Shown: one piece after another, positions 35,225 to 47,383 of the stretch
Position numbering within the stretch: the first letter of the stretch is position 1
Layout of the letters: each line of letters begins with the position of its first letter
Translations under genes and position numbers: made by a program
DNA from: Burkholderiales bacterium
Lineage (GTDB): Bacteria; Pseudomonadota; Gammaproteobacteria; Burkholderiales; Burkholderiaceae_C
Direction: 5' to 3'
Assembly: GCA_028868825.1 (NCBI GenBank)
Contig: JAGWTU010000034.1
Location: 1 to 57,287 of the forward strand
Length of the DNA: 57,287 nucleotides
Notes under the pieces: generated by a model
The model's input: only the letters and a program-made list of their open reading frames with translations
Database searches by the model: none
What the model was told of the DNA's origin: nothing

Positions 35225-36400
35225 ATGTCCATCATCAGCAAAGACACCACCTTCCTCGGCTACCGGCGCGAGAACGGCCGCGTCGGCGTGCGCAACCACG
35301 TCATCATCCTGCCGCTGGACGACCTGTCCAACGCCGCATCGGAGGCCGTCGCGCACAACATCAAGGGCGCGCTGGCGATCCCGCACCCGTACGGCCGGCT
35401 GCAGTTCGGCGCCGACCTCGACCTGCATTTCCGCACCCTCATCGGCACCGGCTGCAACCCCAACGTCGCCGCCGTCGTCGTCATCGGCATCGAGGACAGC
35501 TGGACGCAGAAGGTCGTCGACGGCATCAAGGCCACCGGCAAGCCGGTCGTCGGCTTCGGCATCGAGCTGCACGGCGACCACGACACCATCCTGCGCGCCA
35601 GCAAGGCGGCGCGCGAGTACGTGCAATGGGCGAGCGAGAAGCAGCGCGAGGTCTGCCCCATCCACGAGCTCTGGGTCAGCACCAAGTGCGGCGAGAGCGA
35701 CACGACGAGCGGCTGCGGCTCCAACCCCTCGGTCGGCAACGCCTTCGACAAGCTGCACGCGCTGGGCAGCACGCTGTGCTTCGGCGAGACGACCGAGATC
35801 ACCGGCGGCGAGCATATCGTCGCTGCGCGCTGCGCCAACGACGCCGTGCGCGAGCGCTTCATGTTCATGTTCGACCGCTACCAGGAAGTCATCAACCGCC
35901 ACAAGACGAGCGACCTCAGCGACAGCCAGCCGACCAAGGGCAACATCGCCGGCGGGCTGACGACGATCGAGGAGAAGGCGCTGGGCAATATCCAGAAGAT
36001 CGGCAAGAAGTGCACGGTCGACGGCGTCATCGACAAGGCCGAGATGCCGACGCATCCGGGCCTGTGGTTCATGGATTCGTCGAGCGCCGCGGCCGAGATG
36101 GTGACGCTGTGCGCCGCCTCGGGCTACGCCGTGCATTTCTTCCCCACCGGCCAGGGCAACGTCATCGGCAACCCGATCCTGCCGGTGATCAAGGTCTGCG
36201 CCAACCCGCGCACGGTGCGCACGATGAGCGAGCATGTCGACGTCGACGTCACGGGCCTGCTGCAGCGCGAGATCACGCTCGACCAGGCCGGCGACAAGCT
36301 GCTCGAATGCATGCTGCGCACCGCCCAGGGTCGGTTGACGGCGGCCGAGGCGCTGGGGCATCGTGAGTTCGTGCTGACGCGGCTATACGAGTCGGCCTGA
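35225..36400 (+). CDS. suyB: (2R)-sulfolactate sulfo-lyase subunit beta
   Basis: 391 residues of the UxaA large-subunit type. [57 protein letters not shown] and [20 protein letters not shown] are visible; the cysteines in KCGESD and SGCGS probably bind iron. Its pairing with a SuyA-type small subunit and with sulfolactate dehydrogenases makes sulfo-lyase the preferred reading over altronate dehydratase. The C-terminus is complete. Confidence 0.9.
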   Translation: MSIISKDTTFLGYRRENGRVGVRNHVIILPLDDLSNAASEAVAHNIKGALAIPHPYGRLQFGADLDLHFRTLIGTGCNPNVAAVVVIGIEDSWTQKVVDGIKATGKPVVGFGIELHGDHDTILRASKAAREYVQWASEKQREVCPIHELWVSTKCGESDTTSGCGSNPSVGNAFDKLHALGSTLCFGETTEITGGEHIVAARCANDAVRERFMFMFDRYQEVINRHKTSDLSDSQPTKGNIAGGLTTIEEKALGNIQKIGKKCTVDGVIDKAEMPTHPGLWFMDSSSAAAEMVTLCAASGYAVHFFPTGQGNVIGNPILPVIKVCANPRTVRTMSEHVDVDVTGLLQREITLDQAGDKLLECMLRTAQGRLTAAEALGHREFVLTRLYESA

Positions 36401-36419
36401 ACCACACAGCGGAGGCAGC

Positions 36420-37346
36420 ATGGCGCGCATCGTCATCAGCGAGATCATGGACGCACCGGCGGTGGCGCAGTTGGCGGCGCAGCACGAGGTGATCTACGAC
36501 GAGCATCTGGTCGATGCGCCGGCACGCCTGCTCGAACTCGCGCCGGGTGCCGACGCGCTGATCGTGCGCAACCGCACCCAGGTGCGCGGCGCGCTGCTCG
36601 ACGCGCTGGCGCGCTGCCGCGTCGTCGGCCGGCTCGGCGTCGGCCTGGACAACATCGATACGGCGGCCTGCGCCGCGCGCGGCCTGCCGGTGATCCCGGC
36701 CACCGGCGCCAACGCGCACAGCGTCGCCGAATACGTCATCACCGCCGCGCTCGTGCTGCTGCGCGGCGCCTGGCAGTCGCAGCCGGCGCTGCTCGCGGGG
36801 CAATGGCCGCGCAACGCGCTCGGCCAGGGCCGCGAGGCGGCAGGCAAGACGCTGGGGCTGATCGGCTTCGGCTCGATCGGCCAGCACACGGCGCGGCTGG
36901 CCGCGGCGCTCGGGATGCAGGTCATCGCCTTCGACACCCAGCTCGGCGCCGGCCACGCGGCGTACGACCTGCACCGCGTGCGCCATGTCGGCTTCGACGA
37001 ACTGGTGCGCAGCGCCGATGTCGTGAGCCTGCATGTGCCGCTCGTCCACGAGACGCGCATGCTGATCGACGCCGCGCGCATCGAGACGATGAAGCCAGGC
37101 GCCGTGCTCGTCGACACCGCGCGCGGCGGCATCGTCGACGAGGTCGCGGTGGCCGCGGCGCTGCGCAGCGGCCGCCTCGGCGGCGCGGCCTTCGACGTCT
37201 TTGCCGAGGAACCGTTGAAGGCGGCGCCGCATTTCGAGGGCTGCCCGAATCTGCTGCTGACGCCGCATATCGCCGGCGTCACGGCCGAGGCCAACGAGCG
37301 CGTCAGCACGCTGATCGCGGCCAAGGTGCTCGAGGCGCTGCGATGA
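36420..37346 (+). CDS. slcC: (S)-sulfolactate dehydrogenase (D-2-hydroxyacid dehydrogenase family)
   Basis: 308 residues. NAD-binding GLIGFGSIGQHTARLA (GxGxxG), catalytic residues in VDTARGGIVDE (Arg), FAEEPL (Glu) and LTPHIAGVT (His). General similarity would only give a 2-hydroxyacid dehydrogenase; its place between suyB and comC points to SlcC, which oxidises (S)-sulfolactate to sulfopyruvate with NAD. GGAGG precedes the ATG. Its stop overlaps the comC start (ATGA). Confidence 0.85.
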   Translation: MARIVISEIMDAPAVAQLAAQHEVIYDEHLVDAPARLLELAPGADALIVRNRTQVRGALLDALARCRVVGRLGVGLDNIDTAACAARGLPVIPATGANAHSVAEYVITAALVLLRGAWQSQPALLAGQWPRNALGQGREAAGKTLGLIGFGSIGQHTARLAAALGMQVIAFDTQLGAGHAAYDLHRVRHVGFDELVRSADVVSLHVPLVHETRMLIDAARIETMKPGAVLVDTARGGIVDEVAVAAALRSGRLGGAAFDVFAEEPLKAAPHFEGCPNLLLTPHIAGVTAEANERVSTLIAAKVLEALR

Positions 37347-38341
37347 GGATCGCGCTGGCCGAGGCCGAGGCGCTGGCCGCCGCCGAACTGCGCCGCGCCG
37401 GCGCCGGTGCCGCGATGGCCGAGGCGACGGCGCGCTCGCTCGTGCTCGCCGAGGCGCAGGGCCTGGGCTCGCATGGCCTGGCGCGCGTGGCGCAATACGC
37501 CGTGCACCTGCGCAACGGCCGCGCCGACGGCGCCGCCACGCCGGCCGTGCTGCGCCGCCGCGGCGCCGCGCTCGTCGTCGACGCCGGCGAGGGACTGGCC
37601 TTCGCGGCCTGCGAACTCGCGGTCGCCGAGGCCATCGCCGCGGCGCGCCAGCAGGGTGTGGCGATCGCCGGCGTCGTGCGCAGCCATCACGCCGGCGTCA
37701 TCGTCGACCATCTGCGGCCCGCGGTCGCGGCGGGGATGGTCGGACTCGGCTTCTCGAATTCGCCGGCGGCGATGCCGGCGGCCGGCGGCAAGCATCCGAT
37801 CTTCGGCACGAATCCGGTGGCTGCGGCATTTCCGCGCCGCAGCGGTGACCCGCTTCTGATCGACCTGAGCCTGAGCGAGGTCGCGCGCGGCAAGCTGATG
37901 GTCGCGGCGAAGAAGGGCGAGGCGATCCCCGAAGGCTGGGCGCTGGACGCCGCGGGCCGACCGACGACCGACCCCCAGGCCGCGCTGACCGGCTCGATGC
38001 TCGCCATCGGCGCCGTCTCGTCGCCCAAGGGCGCGATGCTCGCACTCGTCGTCGAACTGCTGGTGACGGCGCTCATCGGGGCGCATTTCGGCTACGAGGC
38101 GTCGAGCTTCTTCGTCGACGAAGGCAACCGGCCCGGCATCGGCCAGCTCTTCGTCGTCATCGACCCCGATGCGCTGGCCGGCAACGCGTCGTACCTCGAC
38201 CGCGTCGAGGCGCTGGTGGCCGAGATGCTGGTCGACGAGGGCGTGCGCCTGCCCGGCGCGCGGCGCGCGGCGCTGCTGCGGCGTGCGCAGGCCGAGGGCA
38301 TCGAGGTCGCCGACGCGCTCGTCGCCGCCTGGCGCGGCTGA
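37343..38341 (+). CDS. comC: (R)-sulfolactate dehydrogenase (malate/L-lactate dehydrogenase family)
   Basis: 332 residues of the Ldh_2 family: SHGLARVAQYA near residue 46, VVRSHHAGVIVDHLRP, GLGFSNSPAAMPAAGGKHP and FGTNPVAAAFPR. ComC reduces sulfopyruvate to (R)-sulfolactate, the SuyAB substrate. With SlcC it forms a two-step racemisation through sulfopyruvate, so both enantiomers can be used. The ATG overlaps the slcC stop. Last gene of the suy operon. Confidence 0.87.
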   Translation: MRIALAEAEALAAAELRRAGAGAAMAEATARSLVLAEAQGLGSHGLARVAQYAVHLRNGRADGAATPAVLRRRGAALVVDAGEGLAFAACELAVAEAIAAARQQGVAIAGVVRSHHAGVIVDHLRPAVAAGMVGLGFSNSPAAMPAAGGKHPIFGTNPVAAAFPRRSGDPLLIDLSLSEVARGKLMVAAKKGEAIPEGWALDAAGRPTTDPQAALTGSMLAIGAVSSPKGAMLALVVELLVTALIGAHFGYEASSFFVDEGNRPGIGQLFVVIDPDALAGNASYLDRVEALVAEMLVDEGVRLPGARRAALLRRAQAEGIEVADALVAAWRG

Positions 38342-38423
38342 GAGCCGGCCGCGCTGGCACAAGCCCCCGGGGCCCGACCGGGGTTGCGGCCGTCCGGGTC
38401 AGAATCGCGGCTTCGCATTGCCG

Positions 38424-40559
38424 ATGGTCAACCCCATGCATCCGATGAACCTCAAATCCCGCGTCGCCGCGCTGGCGCTGCTGGTCGCGCTCCCCGTATT
38501 CGCGGCAACAACGCCCGACGACGATCCCTATCGCTGGCTCGAGAAGCTCGACAGCCCCGAGGCCATGCAATGGGTGCGCGCCGAGAACGCGAAGACGCTC
38601 GGTGTGCTGGAAAAGGACGCCCGCTTCGAATCGAACCTGCGCGAGGCCACGGCCATCGCCGAGACGCGCGACCGCATCGCGATGCCCGAGATCATCGGCG
38701 GCCGCGTCTACAACTTCTGGCGCGACGCCGACCATGTGCGCGGCATCTGGCGTCGCACGACGCTGCAGGACTACGAATCGGCCAAGCCCCATTGGGAGAC
38801 CGTGATCGACCTCGATGCGCTGGCCGCGCAGGACAAGGCGAACTGGGTCTGGAGCGGCACCGTCTGCGAGCCGCGGCGCGAACGGCGCTGCCTCGTGCTG
38901 CTGTCCGACGGCGGCGAGGACGCGGTGACGACGCGTGAATTCGACCTCGCCGGCAAACGCTTCGTCGCCGGCGGTTTCGCGCTGCCGCGCGGCAAGGTGC
39001 GCCTGGCCTGGTGGAACGAGAGCGAGCTGCTGGTCGCGCGCGAATGGCAGCCGGGCGAACTGACGTCCTCGGGCTACCCCTTCGTCGTCAAGCGCCTGCG
39101 TCGCGGCCAGGGCCTGGATCGCGCCGTCGAGCTGTTCCGCGGCCGCGCCGACGACGGCGGCTACGGCGTCTCGCCCGAGGTCTACGTCGATGCCGCCGGC
39201 CACCGCGCCGCGCTGATCGAGCGTCCGCTGTCGACCTTCGAAGCGGAGCATTACCTCGTCGGCCGTGGCGGTCCGCAGCGCCTGGCGCTGCCGGCCAAGT
39301 CCGAGGTCATCGGCCTCGTGCGCGACCGGCTGCTCCTGCGCCTGCGCGAGCCCTGGGCCGCGGCGCCCGCGGGCGCGCTGGTGGCCATCGATGCCACGCG
39401 CGCGGCCGCCGATCCGTCGCACCTCGATCCGGTCGTCGTCTGGTCGCCGGGCCTGCGCGAGACGCTCGACGACCGGAGCGCCGTCGAGATCCTGCGCGAC
39501 GCCGTCGTCGTCGGCACGCTGGACAACGTGCGCGGCCGCGCGGCGATCTACCGCATCGACGCCCATGGCGACTGGGTCGGCCGGACCATCGCCGGGCTGC
39601 CCGACAACGCGTCGATCTCGCTCGTCAGCGGCGACGACCGTGGCGCGACGGCCTATCTCTATGTCGCCGGCTTCCTCCAGCCTTCGAGCCTGTGGCGCGT
39701 CGACGCGCGCGATGGCGGCGGCGGCGCGGCGCAGATCAAGACGCTGCCGCCGCAGTTCGACGCCGCCGGGCTCGAGGTGCGGCAATGGCAGGCGAAGTCC
39801 AGCGACGGCACGATGATCCCGTATTTCGTCATCGGCGCGAAGACGCTCGAACCCGACGCCGCGCACCCGACCGTGCTCTACGCCTACGGCGGTTTCAACG
39901 CCGCGATCACGCCTTTCTATTCCGGCGCGATCGGCAAGCTCTGGCTCGGCAAGGGCGGCGTCTTCGTCGTCGCCAACATCCGCGGCGGCGGCGAATTCGG
40001 TCCCGCCTGGCACGACGCCGGATTGAAGACGAAGCGCCAGATCATCTACGACGATTTCGCCGCCGTCGCGCGCGACCTCATCGAGCGCAAGATCACGAGC
40101 CCGCGCCATCTCGGCATCCAGGGCGGGTCGAATGGCGGGCTGCTGATGGGCGTCGAGATGACCCAGCACCCCGAGCTGTTCCACGCCGTCGACATCCAGG
40201 TGCCGCTGCTCGACATGATGCGCTACGAGCAGATCGCGGCCGGCCCTTCGTGGGTGGGGGAGTACGGATCGGTCTCGGTGCCCGAAGAGCGCGATTTCCT
40301 GGCCCGCATCTCGCCCTATGCGAACCTCAAGCGCGGCGTCGACTATCCGCTGGCGCTCGTCTGGACGACGACCAAGGACGACCGCGTCGGCCCGCAGCAT
40401 GCGCGCAAGTTCGCCGCCCGGCTCGGTGAATACGGCGTGCCCTATTACTTCTACGAGGTCATCGAGGGCGGCCACGGCTCGGGCGCCAACCTCAAGCAGA
40501 AGGCGCACACGACGGCGCTGGAGTGGACCTATTTCCAGCGGCGACTGATGGGGCCGTGA
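38424..40559 (+). CDS. prolyl oligopeptidase-family (S9) serine peptidase
   Basis: 711 residues. A Sec signal (VAALALLVALPVFAAT) is followed by DDPYRWLEKLDSPEAMQWVR, a seven-bladed propeller region and an alpha/beta-hydrolase domain with GGSNGG (Ser), TKDDRVGP (Asp) and EGGHGSG (His). Likely periplasmic peptidase cleaving after proline or a related specificity. Three in-frame ATGs lie within 22 bases; the first is given. It separates the suy and hps operons and has no evident metabolic link to them. Confidence 0.88.
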   Translation: MVNPMHPMNLKSRVAALALLVALPVFAATTPDDDPYRWLEKLDSPEAMQWVRAENAKTLGVLEKDARFESNLREATAIAETRDRIAMPEIIGGRVYNFWRDADHVRGIWRRTTLQDYESAKPHWETVIDLDALAAQDKANWVWSGTVCEPRRERRCLVLLSDGGEDAVTTREFDLAGKRFVAGGFALPRGKVRLAWWNESELLVAREWQPGELTSSGYPFVVKRLRRGQGLDRAVELFRGRADDGGYGVSPEVYVDAAGHRAALIERPLSTFEAEHYLVGRGGPQRLALPAKSEVIGLVRDRLLLRLREPWAAAPAGALVAIDATRAAADPSHLDPVVVWSPGLRETLDDRSAVEILRDAVVVGTLDNVRGRAAIYRIDAHGDWVGRTIAGLPDNASISLVSGDDRGATAYLYVAGFLQPSSLWRVDARDGGGGAAQIKTLPPQFDAAGLEVRQWQAKSSDGTMIPYFVIGAKTLEPDAAHPTVLYAYGGFNAAITPFYSGAIGKLWLGKGGVFVVANIRGGGEFGPAWHDAGLKTKRQIIYDDFAAVARDLIERKITSPRHLGIQGGSNGGLLMGVEMTQHPELFHAVDIQVPLLDMMRYEQIAAGPSWVGEYGSVSVPEERDFLARISPYANLKRGVDYPLALVWTTTKDDRVGPQHARKFAARLGEYGVPYYFYEVIEGGHGSGANLKQKAHTTALEWTYFQRRLMGP

Positions 40560-40578
40560 AGGGCCGCGGGCCGGCGGC

Positions 40579-41601
40579 TCAGCCGCGCGGCGCCGGCCCG
40601 GTCGATGCGCGCACGCGCAATGCGACCTCGACCGCCGTCGCAGCCGGCATCGCCTGCCCGGCGAGGCCGGCGACGAGGCGGTCGGCGACGAGGTGCCACA
40701 GCGTCTGCGTCGGCACCTGCAGCGTCGTCAGTGCCGGCCGCAGGTGGCGCGCGAGTTCGATGTCGTCGAAGCCGGTGATCGACAGTTCCTCGGGCACGGC
40801 GATGCCCAGCGCCTGCGCCTCGAGCAGCGCGCCGACGGCGATGACGTCGTTGCCGCAGACGACGGCGGTCGGCCGCGGCCGCGCCGCCAGCAGCTCGCGC
40901 AGGGCCGCGCGCGCGGCGGCGATGTCGTAGGCGCATTCGATCAGCGGCGGTGCCGCCAGGGCCGCGCGGCGCAGCGCGCGCCGCACGCCGGCCACGCGCG
41001 CCGTCGCGCGGTCGTTGTGGCGCGCGATGCCGGCCAGCATCGCGATGCGCCGGTGGCCGAGTTCGACCAGATGCCGCACGGCCAGGCCGATCGCGCGCGC
41101 GTTGTCGAAGCCGACGCCGACGAGGCCGGCCGGCACCGGGCAGGTCATCGAATGCACGACCGGCAACTCGCGCTGGCGCAGGAACTGCAGCAGCTCGGGC
41201 CGCTGCGCCGTGCCGCACAAGGTCAGCGCATCGACGCCGCGCGTGACGAGGTTGACGGCCTGGCGCGCCTCGACCTCGGGGTCGTAGCCGCAGGTGGCGA
41301 TCAGCAGCTGCATGCCCTGGGCGGCCAGGCGCTGCTGCAGCGCGTCGATGGCGGCGGCGAACATCGCGTTGTCGACGGTGGGGAAGATCGCGCCGACGGT
41401 GCCGCTGCGCTGCAGCTTGAGCGCGCGCGCGCCGGCATGCGGCACATAGCCCAGGCGCGCGATGGCCGCGGTGACGCGCTGCCGCAGCGGCTCGCGCACC
41501 GACCCGGGACGGTTGATGACGCGCGAGACCGTCGCCGTCGAGACGCCGGCCGCGGCGGCGACATCCTCGATGTTCGGCAGTGCCGCATCCTTGCTGTGCA
41601 T
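40579..41601 (-). CDS. LacI-family regulator, likely controls the hps operon
   Basis: 340 residues. HTH at the N-terminus (NIEDVAAAAGVSTATVSRVI, then hinge ALKLQRSGTVGAIFPT) and a periplasmic-binding-protein-like sensor domain (VVCGNDVIAVGALLEA, ITGFDDIELARHLRPALTT). Divergent from the ABC-hpsNOP operon with a LacI-type palindrome between, so it is probably the DHPS-responsive repressor. The ligand is inferred from context only. Convergent with the S9 peptidase gene, 19 bases apart. Confidence 0.9.
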   Translation of the reverse strand: MHSKDAALPNIEDVAAAAGVSTATVSRVINRPGSVREPLRQRVTAAIARLGYVPHAGARALKLQRSGTVGAIFPTVDNAMFAAAIDALQQRLAAQGMQLLIATCGYDPEVEARQAVNLVTRGVDALTLCGTAQRPELLQFLRQRELPVVHSMTCPVPAGLVGVGFDNARAIGLAVRHLVELGHRRIAMLAGIARHNDRATARVAGVRRALRRAALAAPPLIECAYDIAAARAALRELLAARPRPTAVVCGNDVIAVGALLEAQALGIAVPEELSITGFDDIELARHLRPALTTLQVPTQTLWHLVADRLVAGLAGQAMPAATAVEVALRVRASTGPAPRG

Positions 41602-41720
41602 CGGGTGGCCCGGTCCTCTCGCGGTGATGATGCCCCGGCGCCGGCGGCTCGCCCCAGCGGGAAACCCCCAGGGTCGCCGGCCTTGACGGGGCCGCGCCGG
41701 GTGTCGATGATGCGCTCATC

Positions 41721-41736
41721 TTGAAATCGATTACAA
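41721..41736. promoter_or_regulatory. LacI-type operator between lacI and the hps operon
   Basis: TTGAAATCGATTACAA is a 16-base palindrome with 7 of 8 matching pairs and a central CG, the classical LacI/GalR operator shape. It lies 24 to 39 bases before the first permease ATG, where it would overlap the promoter. Confidence 0.75.
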
Positions 41737-41759
41737 CACGATCGGTGTGGGCCGGCTCG

Positions 41760-42563
41760 ATGCCCCGGCTGCGACCCGGCGCGCGGCTCGTCGCGGTGCT
41801 GCGTCGCGCCGCCGGCGTGCTGGTCGCGATCGCGGTCGTCGGCCTGATCTGGCAGACGCTGACGGTCTGGACCGGGTTCATCGCGCCGTCGACGTTCCCG
41901 ACCCCGGCCGAAGTCGGCGCGGCACTGCGGCAGATCGATGTCGACGGCTATGCCAACGGTTTGCTCTGGGAACATGCGTGGCGCAGCGTGCGGCTGGTGA
42001 CGATGGGCTTCGTCGTCGCCTCGGCCTGCGGCGTCGCGCTCGGCCTGGCGATGGGCGCGAGCCGCGATGTCGAGGCCTTCGTCAACCCGGTCTTCATGCT
42101 GCTGCGGCCGATCCCGCCGCTGGCCTGGATCCCGCTGGCCATCGTCTGGCTCGGCCTCGGCGATGCGGCCAAGATCATGGTCATCTTCTTCGCCGCCTTC
42201 GTGCCCTCGGTGATCAACAGCCAGGCCGGCGTGCGCCAGATCGACGCCGCGCAGTTCGAGGCCGCGGCGATGCTGGGCGTGCGCGGCATGCGCTACTGGC
42301 TGCAGGTGCTGGTGCCCGGTGCGCTGCCGAGCATCTTCACCGGGCTGCGGCTGTCGCTGCAGGCCTCGTGGACGACGCTGGTGGCGGCCGAACTCGTCGG
42401 CGCCGTCGCCGGGCTGGGCCAGATCCTCAACCAGGCGGCGCAGGACATCTACCCGGCGATGATCGTCGTCGGCATGGCCGCGGTGGCCGTCTGCGGCTGG
42501 GCGATGACGCTGGCGCTGGGCTGGATCGAACGGCGCGCGACGCCCTGGCGGGCGGCCGCATGA
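41760..42563 (+). CDS. ABC transporter permease, NitT/TauT family (putative DHPS uptake)
   Basis: 267 residues with about six membrane segments and the EAA-type loop EAAAMLGVRGMRYWLQVLVP. The N-terminus is MPRLRPGARLVAVLRRAAG; a TTG further upstream is not used because it lies within the LacI-type operator. Closest by motif to taurine/sulfonate permeases (TauC/SsuC). First gene of a PPA-SBP transporter cluster in front of hpsN. Confidence 0.85.
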   Translation: MPRLRPGARLVAVLRRAAGVLVAIAVVGLIWQTLTVWTGFIAPSTFPTPAEVGAALRQIDVDGYANGLLWEHAWRSVRLVTMGFVVASACGVALGLAMGASRDVEAFVNPVFMLLRPIPPLAWIPLAIVWLGLGDAAKIMVIFFAAFVPSVINSQAGVRQIDAAQFEAAAMLGVRGMRYWLQVLVPGALPSIFTGLRLSLQASWTTLVAAELVGAVAGLGQILNQAAQDIYPAMIVVGMAAVAVCGWAMTLALGWIERRATPWRAAA

Positions 42564-43342
42564 TCGCCGCGCCGCTGCCGCGTGCACGCGCCTGGATGCT
42601 GGGCGGCGCCGGCGCGGCCGCCTTCGCCGCGCTGTGGAGCGCGGCGGCGCTGTCGGGCGCGACCTCGCGCAACTTCCTGCCCGCGCCCTGGGACGTCGTG
42701 CTGCGCTTCGTCGACCTGCTGGTCCATCCCTTCGCCGGCTATACGCTGCCGCAGCACCTGCTGGCCAGCCTGCAGCGCTTCGGCCTCGGCTGGGCGCTGG
42801 CCGTGGCCGTCGGCCTGCCGCTGGGGCTGGCGATGGCGCGGCTGCGCTGGCTCGAGCGCATCGTCTCGCCGGCCTTCGACGCCGTGCGCTTCGTCGCGCC
42901 GATCGCCTGGGTGCCGTTCGCGGCGCTGTGGTTCGGCACCGGCATCGGCGGGCCGGTGCTGATCATCTTCACCGGCGCCTTCCCGCCCGTGCTCATCAAC
43001 ACGCTGCGCGGCGCGCAGCAGGTCGAGGTGCGCCACATCGAGGCCGCGCGCATGCTCGGCGTCGGCCATCTGCGCATGATGACCGAGGTGCTGCTGCCGG
43101 CGGCGATGCCGGCCATCGTCGCCGGGCTGCGCGTCTCGGCGGGGCTGGGCTGGCAATCGCTCGTCGGTGCCGAACTCATCGTCGCGGCCAGCGGCGTCGG
43201 CGACCTGCTCGTCAAGGGCCAGGCCGCCGTCTCCACCGCCACCGTGATGAGCGGAATGATCGCCATCGGCGCCGTCGGCGTCGTCATCGACGTCGCGCTG
43301 CGCCGCCTGCAGCACGCGATCGAGTCGCGGCGCGGCGGCTGA
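42560..43342 (+). CDS. second ABC transporter permease, NitT/TauT family
   Basis: 260 residues, about six membrane segments with the loop EAARMLGVGHLRMMTEVLLP. Start overlaps the first permease stop (ATGA). Two different permease genes suggest a heterodimeric channel, which is less usual for this family, where one homodimeric permease is common. Confidence 0.85.
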   Translation: MIAAPLPRARAWMLGGAGAAAFAALWSAAALSGATSRNFLPAPWDVVLRFVDLLVHPFAGYTLPQHLLASLQRFGLGWALAVAVGLPLGLAMARLRWLERIVSPAFDAVRFVAPIAWVPFAALWFGTGIGGPVLIIFTGAFPPVLINTLRGAQQVEVRHIEAARMLGVGHLRMMTEVLLPAAMPAIVAGLRVSAGLGWQSLVGAELIVAASGVGDLLVKGQAAVSTATVMSGMIAIGAVGVVIDVALRRLQHAIESRRGG

Positions 43343-43363
43343 AGAAAACCGCGGAAGGACACC

Positions 43364-44155
43364 ATGGCCCATATCAGCTTCCGCGACGTGCAGCGCCGCT
43401 TCCGCCGCAACGGCGAGGAGTTCATCGCGCTCGACGACGTCAACCTCGAGGTCGCCGAGCGCGAATTCGTCGCCATCGTCGGCCCCTCGGGCTGCGGCAA
43501 GACGACCTGCCTGCGCATGGCCGCCGGGCTCGAACACCCGAGCCGCGGCAGCATCCGCGTCGGCGGCCAGGAGGTGCGCGAGCCCGGACCCGACCGCGCC
43601 GTCGTGTTCCAGGCCTTCGCGCTGTTCCCCTGGAAATCGGTCTGGGACAACGTCGAGTTCGGCCTCGTCTCGCTGGGCATCGCCAAGGAGGAGCGGCGCC
43701 GCCGCATCGAGCATTACATCGAGCTGATGGGGCTGGCGGGCTACGAGCGCGCGTTCCCGCACCAGCTCTCGGGCGGCATGCAGCAGCGCGTCGCGATCGC
43801 CCGCGCCTATGTGCTCGATCCGCAGGTGCTGCTGATGGACGAGCCGTTCGGCGCGCTCGACGCGCAGACCCGCGTCGTCATGCAGGAGGAACTCGTGCGC
43901 CTGGCGCGCCGCCATCCGCGCACCGTCCTCTTCATCACCCACGCCGTCGAGGAGGCGGTCTACCTCGCCGACCGCATCGTCGTGATGACCGGCCGCCCGG
44001 GGACGATACGCGAGATCGTCGACGTCAAGACCGTGCGCGAGGCCGAGCGCTGGGACAGCCACCCGCGCATCGAGGACGTGATGGACCAGCCCTCGTTCGT
44101 CCAGTTGCGCACCCATGTCTGGAAGCTGTTGCGCGAATCCGGCGCGATCCATTGA
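43364..44155 (+). CDS. ABC transporter ATPase, nitrate/sulfonate/taurine type
   Basis: 263 residues. Walker A VGPSGCGKTTCLRM, signature LSGGMQQRVAIARAY, Walker B VLLMDEPFGALD and switch His in FITHAVEEAVYLAD are all intact. Sequence outside the motifs (FPWKSVWDNVEFGL) is of the TauB/SsuB type. Start 22 bases after the second permease with an AAGGACACC ribosome site. Confidence 0.9.
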   Translation: MAHISFRDVQRRFRRNGEEFIALDDVNLEVAEREFVAIVGPSGCGKTTCLRMAAGLEHPSRGSIRVGGQEVREPGPDRAVVFQAFALFPWKSVWDNVEFGLVSLGIAKEERRRRIEHYIELMGLAGYERAFPHQLSGGMQQRVAIARAYVLDPQVLLMDEPFGALDAQTRVVMQEELVRLARRHPRTVLFITHAVEEAVYLADRIVVMTGRPGTIREIVDVKTVREAERWDSHPRIEDVMDQPSFVQLRTHVWKLLRESGAIH

Positions 44156-47355
<3,200 letters not shown>

Positions 47356-47383
47356 ACCGCAATGAATGCGAGCTGAACCCGAA

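Noticed and set aside
34929..36400. Altronate/galactarate dehydratase annotation for the two UxaA-type subunits
   Set aside because: The small-subunit sequence and the neighbouring sulfolactate dehydrogenases fit SuyAB; no hexuronate genes are present.
41721..41759. TTG at 41721 as start of the first ABC permease
   Set aside because: It lies within the LacI-type operator; the ATG at 41760 is followed directly by the expected permease N-terminus.
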